A DNA stretch of 9,428 bases from Chlorobiales bacterium (GTDB lineage: Bacteria; Bacteroidota; Chlorobiia; Chlorobiales; Chlorobiaceae), in NCBI GenBank assembly GCA_022360275.1, contig JAKSDC010000025.1, positions 1 to 9,428 of the forward strand, written 5' to 3'. Every line of letters starts with the position of its first letter. Positions within the stretch are counted from its first letter, which is position 1. Shown here in pieces: positions 6,668 through 9,428 of this stretch. The notes beneath the pieces are model-generated. The model ran no database searches. It saw only the letters and a list, made by a program, of their open reading frames with translations, and had not been told where the DNA came from. The position numbers and the translations under genes were made by a program.

Positions 6668-7027
6668 ATGGAAAACTACAAACTTGTCCTTCCCGAACAC
6701 CTGAACCACTACGGGTACCTTTTCGGCGGCAATTTGCTGAAATGGATCGATGAGATGGGATACATTGCCGTAACGCTTGACTATCCGGGCTGTAACTTCG
6801 TCACAGTCGCCATGGACAAAATTGTGTTCAGAAAAAGCATAAAAGAAGGAACGATCCTCTGTTTTGAAACCATAAAAACCCGAGAAGGTAAAACCTCGGT
6901 CGAATATACGGTCAACGCTTATAAAGGCAGTATCGATACGGGGGAACGTGAAATGGTTTTTACGACACAGATTACATTTGTTTGCCTGGACAAAAACGGC
7001 AACAAAAAACAATTGTGTCCGGAATGA
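6668..7027 (+). CDS. acyl-CoA thioesterase, hotdog fold (YciA/BFIT-like)
   Basis: Small cytoplasmic hotdog protein of 119 residues, slightly shorter than E. coli YciA (about 132). The signature LPEHLNHYGYLFGGNLLKWIDE (8-29) matches the acyl-CoA hydrolase pattern N-x-x-G-x-x-FGG-x-L-x-x-x-x-D: N13, G16, FGG (19-21), with D28 as the likely catalytic acid. The following FVTVAMDKIVFRKSIKEGTILCFE corresponds to the central strands that pack in the dimer. It should hydrolyse acyl-CoA thioesters; chain length cannot be read. It follows rqcH by 16 nt and is probably cotranscribed, though no functional link is known to me. No Shine-Dalgarno precedes the ATG. It converges on the lpt gene with 30 nt between stops and no strong terminator. 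Confidence 0.87.
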   Translation: MENYKLVLPEHLNHYGYLFGGNLLKWIDEMGYIAVTLDYPGCNFVTVAMDKIVFRKSIKEGTILCFETIKTREGKTSVEYTVNAYKGSIDTGEREMVFTTQITFVCLDKNGNKKQLCPE

Positions 7028-7057
7028 GTTCTTTTCTTGCCTTAAGCTTGCATCGTT

Positions 7058-8383
7058 TTAACGGCCAGAGCCGATTACGGCACCGGAAACGCGAAATAGA
7101 GCGACGAGGCCTATCGCCAGCATGACAATGTTTGCGAGCCACATTGCTATTCCTGGATCAAGCAAGCCCCTGTCGGAAAGCTTTTCTCCCGTAATGAGAA
7201 GCGACCAGTACAGCAGAAAAAATATCAGGGACAAACCCGCGCCGATCCCGAATCCCCCCTTTTTTGCAAGAACACCAAGAGGCGCACCAACCAGGACGAA
7301 AACAATACAGGCGAAGGAGAGCGCATATTTTTTATGAAACTCAACCATGTACTTGTTGTACATATCTTTGCTTCGGTCCATATGATCGATCTCCCTGTCA
7401 ATTCGAGCAATCATTTTTTCAACCTGCTGGAGAGCCAATGTTCTCTTTTCTGCAGTATACCCGGTTCCCGTTAAGTTTACTGGCTCCCCCAAGCCGCTGA
7501 GCCTGTTGATGGCATCTTGTTCATGCGCAACCACATTGCCGATATGCTCCTCAGCATCGTGCATGCGTTCCCGAAACTGTGTACCCATGGCAAAAAGCTG
7601 TCCGGCAGACAATTCACGGTCACCCCTGCGTATCTCGCTGCCATCAGTTCGCTCGAAACCGTAACCGGTTGAGGAAAAAACAAAGCGATGCTTGTCAAAC
7701 GTCATGATTCTATATTCCTTTTTTCCCCCGCCGTGCAACTCGTGCATTTCACCGTTGAGCAACGTTAAAATCAGATAATGATAATCCGGTGTAAACGCTA
7801 TGCGCCCCTTCTCGGCAGTGATAACGGTCCTCTCTTCATCCTTTTTTGTCTCGTAAATCGTAACACCTTTGAGCGTTTCGCCATCCTTGTCTGTTTCCCT
7901 GACAAGTATCGAATAACCGTCAACAAGCCCTGAAAATGCGTTCTCGGTAAGGCCGAAATTAGGTTTTGCCCTGGTGATATCTTTCAACAGCAGTTTAGCC
8001 TGGTAGTTGGCTTCGGGGAGAACAATGTTGTTGAACCTTTCCAGCAGCACGGAAAGCAACGCCGCCGCAAGTAAAACCGGCACAAGAAGCCGGTACAGTG
8101 ACAAGCCGCCTGCTCTCATCACGGTCATTTCTGAACTGTTGGTGAGGCTTCCGAATGCAATGAGGGTAGCAATCAGTACCGCCATCGGAACAGCCAGCAC
8201 AACCATCCACGCAATCTGAAGGGCAATCAGCTCCGCAACCACAAAAAAACCGAGCCCTTTACCGAGAAAGCGGTCAAAAAACCGGGTGACAAACTGCAGG
8301 GTAAAAACAAACAGAATGGTCAAAAAGGAGAACAGAAACGGTCCGATATGCGCTTTCAGTATATAGCGGTAGAGTATTTTCAT
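7058..8383 (-). CDS. LptF/LptG family permease (YjgP/YjgQ)
   Basis: Inner-membrane subunit of the LptB2FG ABC transporter that extracts lipopolysaccharide and passes it to the LptC/LptA bridge. The 441 residues show three N-terminal helices (about 11-33, 52-79, 98-116) with the family motif NSSEMTVMRAGGLSLYRLL (82-100), the coupling region to the ATPase. A periplasmic beta-jellyroll domain (about 125-245) follows, then an extended hydrophilic part (about 250-348) with helix-forming QQVEKMIARIDREIDHMDR. Three C-terminal helices (about 352-373, 380-397, 411-431) begin with FHKKYALSFACIVFVLVGAPLG. E. coli LptF and LptG are about 360 residues, so the linker is long. LptF versus LptG cannot be decided here and no partner gene is in the window. 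A strong promoter lies 40-70 nt upstream; no Shine-Dalgarno is visible. Confidence 0.93.
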   Translation of the reverse strand: MKILYRYILKAHIGPFLFSFLTILFVFTLQFVTRFFDRFLGKGLGFFVVAELIALQIAWMVVLAVPMAVLIATLIAFGSLTNSSEMTVMRAGGLSLYRLLVPVLLAAALLSVLLERFNNIVLPEANYQAKLLLKDITRAKPNFGLTENAFSGLVDGYSILVRETDKDGETLKGVTIYETKKDEERTVITAEKGRIAFTPDYHYLILTLLNGEMHELHGGGKKEYRIMTFDKHRFVFSSTGYGFERTDGSEIRRGDRELSAGQLFAMGTQFRERMHDAEEHIGNVVAHEQDAINRLSGLGEPVNLTGTGYTAEKRTLALQQVEKMIARIDREIDHMDRSKDMYNKYMVEFHKKYALSFACIVFVLVGAPLGVLAKKGGFGIGAGLSLIFFLLYWSLLITGEKLSDRGLLDPGIAMWLANIVMLAIGLVALFRVSGAVIGSGR

Positions 8384-8422
8384 GGGATCATGGCACAGCT
8401 TAGTATCGTCTCGTTTGTTTTG

Positions 8423-8451
8423 TTAATATAGCCAAGACTGAAAATTGTCAA
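8423..8451 (-). promoter_or_regulatory. sigma70-type promoter of the lptF/lptG gene
   Basis: On the minus strand TTGACA (8446-8451) is followed by a 17-nt spacer and TATTAA (8423-8428). That is a perfect -35, a -10 matching 4 of 6 consensus positions, and ideal spacing. The expected transcription start near 8416 leaves a leader of about 33 nt before the ATG, without an obvious ribosome site. Confidence 0.72.
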
Positions 8452-8478
8452 ACTGCCGCATTGCTGATTTGCCAACTT

Positions 8479-8538
8479 GTAATCGTACTCAGAACGATAC
8501 CCGTAATCGAAAAAGTTCTGGGAAAACGCAGGTAATCG
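8479..8538. repeat. cluster of GTAATCG heptamers with an inverted copy
   Basis: GTAATCG occurs at 8479-8485, 8503-8509 and 8532-8538, and GTAATC again at 8661-8666. The first copy pairs with ACGATAC (8494-8500) as an imperfect inverted repeat, GTAATCGT-7 nt-ACGATAC. A related GTATCGT lies at 8403-8409. Three copies of one heptamer in 60 bp are not expected by chance. They sit just upstream of the lpt promoter's -35 box, where an activator could bind. Confidence 0.45.
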
Positions 8539-8695
8539 GAACCGGAACACAGATTGGGAGAGGGGAAAACTGAGGAGAAATGGTTTTCGAGGTGTTGAAT
8601 AAACAAGCTTGCTGAACAGCTTAATTATTGCAGTGATCAGAAAGTTTGAACCGGGGGGTCGTAATCTATTTCTAAAAAGGGTATCATGTGTTATT

Positions 8696-8724
8696 TTGCA
8701 AATAGGGTTTCAGTGTTTTAAATT
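8696..8724 (+). promoter_or_regulatory. possible promoter of the L,D-transpeptidase gene
   Basis: TTGCAA (8696-8701), a 17-nt spacer and TAAATT (8719-8724) each match 4 of 6 consensus positions. Transcription would start near 8731, after the ATG at 8727, so if real it excludes that first ATG and supports a start at 8769 or 8790. Confidence 0.38.
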
Positions 8725-8789
8725 ACATGGTTATAAAGTTGATTCTTTCAACAAAAATCTTCCTTGTTATGGCTAAGGCCCCGAAACAC

Positions 8790-9428
8790 ATGAAGAACGG
8801 CTCGAAAAGACTGGTGTTCTTTTCAGTATTTGTATCATTGATGATCCTGAACACCGCAGACACCAGCGCAAAAGATCATAAAGATCTTGACTTTGCATCC
8901 GAGGAGGTGCAGAAAACCGTTTCCTGGGTCAAGAAAAACAAGGATAACCATAATTTTCCTTACGCGATCATCGACAAAAAAAATGCGCATATTTTTGTCT
9001 TTGATGCAAAAAGCAAGCTTGTTGACCATGGGCCGGTTCTGCTTGGCATCGCAAAATCAGATAAAATCGATCCAAAAACCCTGAATGCCCGACTCTCCTC
9101 CATTGGCAAAAAAGACCGTGTCACCCCTTCCGGGCGTTACGTATCGGTTTTCGGACCCGATCATCGGGGCAAGGATGTGCTGTGGGTCGATACAAAATAC
9201 GCTGTCGGACTGCATCCGGTCGCCAATGTTCCGGGCCAGAAAAGAATAACACGTCTGCAGTCCTCCACCCCGGCAGACAACAGAATTACCTGGGGGTGTA
9301 TCAATGTTTCCAAACCGTTGTTCAAAAACGTCCTCACTCCTCTTTTCAAGCCAAAAGCAGGCATCGTCTACATCCTTCCCGAATCAGCTCCGGTAGAGCA
9401 GCTGCTCGCCAGCAAGGACAAGGATTGA
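8790..9428 (+). CDS. exported L,D-transpeptidase (YkuD/ErfK family) with variant TWGC active site
   Basis: YkuD-family enzymes use a cysteine to form 3-3 peptidoglycan cross-links or attach proteins to peptidoglycan in the periplasm. I chose ATG 8790 (213 residues) because it begins a normal signal peptide, MKNGSKRLVFFSVFVSLMILNTADTSA, and has AAGG about 11 nt upstream. The frame is open to ATG 8727 (234 codons including stop), but those extra residues add an odd second hydrophobic stretch. The catalytic domain runs from about residue 45 (AIIDKKNAHIFVF) through TPSGRY to the C-terminus. H142 in GLHPV is the likely catalytic His, and C170 the nucleophile in ITWGCINV. The canonical motif is [S/T]HGC.N; here Trp replaces its His, and H142-T167 spacing is longer than usual. 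The gene ends at the final base of the window. Confidence 0.87.
   Translation: MKNGSKRLVFFSVFVSLMILNTADTSAKDHKDLDFASEEVQKTVSWVKKNKDNHNFPYAIIDKKNAHIFVFDAKSKLVDHGPVLLGIAKSDKIDPKTLNARLSSIGKKDRVTPSGRYVSVFGPDHRGKDVLWVDTKYAVGLHPVANVPGQKRITRLQSSTPADNRITWGCINVSKPLFKNVLTPLFKPKAGIVYILPESAPVEQLLASKDKD

Larger units (their letters stand above)
8384..8789. other. intergenic region between divergent lpt permease and L,D-transpeptidase genes
   Basis: About 400 bp without a convincing gene. It holds the leftward promoter at 8423-8451, a cluster of GTAATCG heptamers (8479-8538) and a possible rightward promoter at 8696-8724. An 11-codon frame at 8580 follows a GAGGAG placed only 2 nt away, and a weak AAGCT/AGCTT hairpin lies near 8602. 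No tRNA-like structure or strong terminator is seen. The boundary depends on where the transpeptidase starts; frame 1 is open back to 8727. Confidence 0.6.

Noticed and set aside
7028..7057. Possible bidirectional terminator between the convergent thioesterase and lpt genes
   Set aside because: Only a CTTAAG/AAGCTT-type short palindrome is present; there is no stem of useful length.
8572..8615. Short frame of 11 codons (MVFEVLNKQAC) after GAGGAG
   Set aside because: The GAGGAG is only 2 nt from the ATG, too close for efficient use, and a peptide this short cannot be told from chance.

Overview
The window looks like ordinary chromosomal DNA from a Gram-negative bacterium with an outer membrane: it encodes a porin with a signal peptide, an Lpt-type lipopolysaccharide-export permease and an exported L,D-transpeptidase. 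Gene content and protein style, especially the N-terminus of the NFACT/RqcH protein (NYF...FSQ...) that I associate with the Bacteroidota/Chlorobiota group, suggest a green sulfur bacterium (Chlorobiota). That placement rests on recall, not on a search. I see no tRNA, rRNA, CRISPR array, insertion sequence, integrase or phage gene. Nothing amounts to a clearly new biological system; the most unusual material is in two intergenic regions and in one variant active site.

Layout. Positions 1-4901 are read leftward, in transcription order: comEB (dCMP deaminase), ribD, a porin, a DoxX-family membrane protein, tpx (thiol peroxidase) and ribE (riboflavin synthase, cut by the window edge). comEB-ribD (18-nt gap) and tpx-ribE (7-nt gap) look like two short operons. 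The porin has its own strong terminator (1801-1846) and a repeat-rich AT-rich upstream region (about 3030-3095). Positions 4999-7027 are read rightward from the 4.9-kb divergent region: an RqcH/NFACT ribosome-quality-control factor followed after 16 nt by a small hotdog thioesterase. This pair converges on a leftward LptF/LptG-family permease (7058-8383), which has a near-consensus sigma70-type promoter (TTGACA-17-TATTAA). A roughly 400-bp region then precedes the rightward L,D-transpeptidase gene, which ends at the last base of the window.

How the genes fit together. ribD and ribE are the middle and last enzymes of riboflavin synthesis but lie in different transcription units about 2.7 kb apart, each paired with another housekeeping or stress gene (dCMP deaminase; peroxidase). 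DoxX and Tpx suggest a redox or sulfur theme. The porin, Lpt permease and L,D-transpeptidase serve the cell envelope. RqcH rescues stalled ribosomal subunits. Only tpx has a canonical Shine-Dalgarno sequence.
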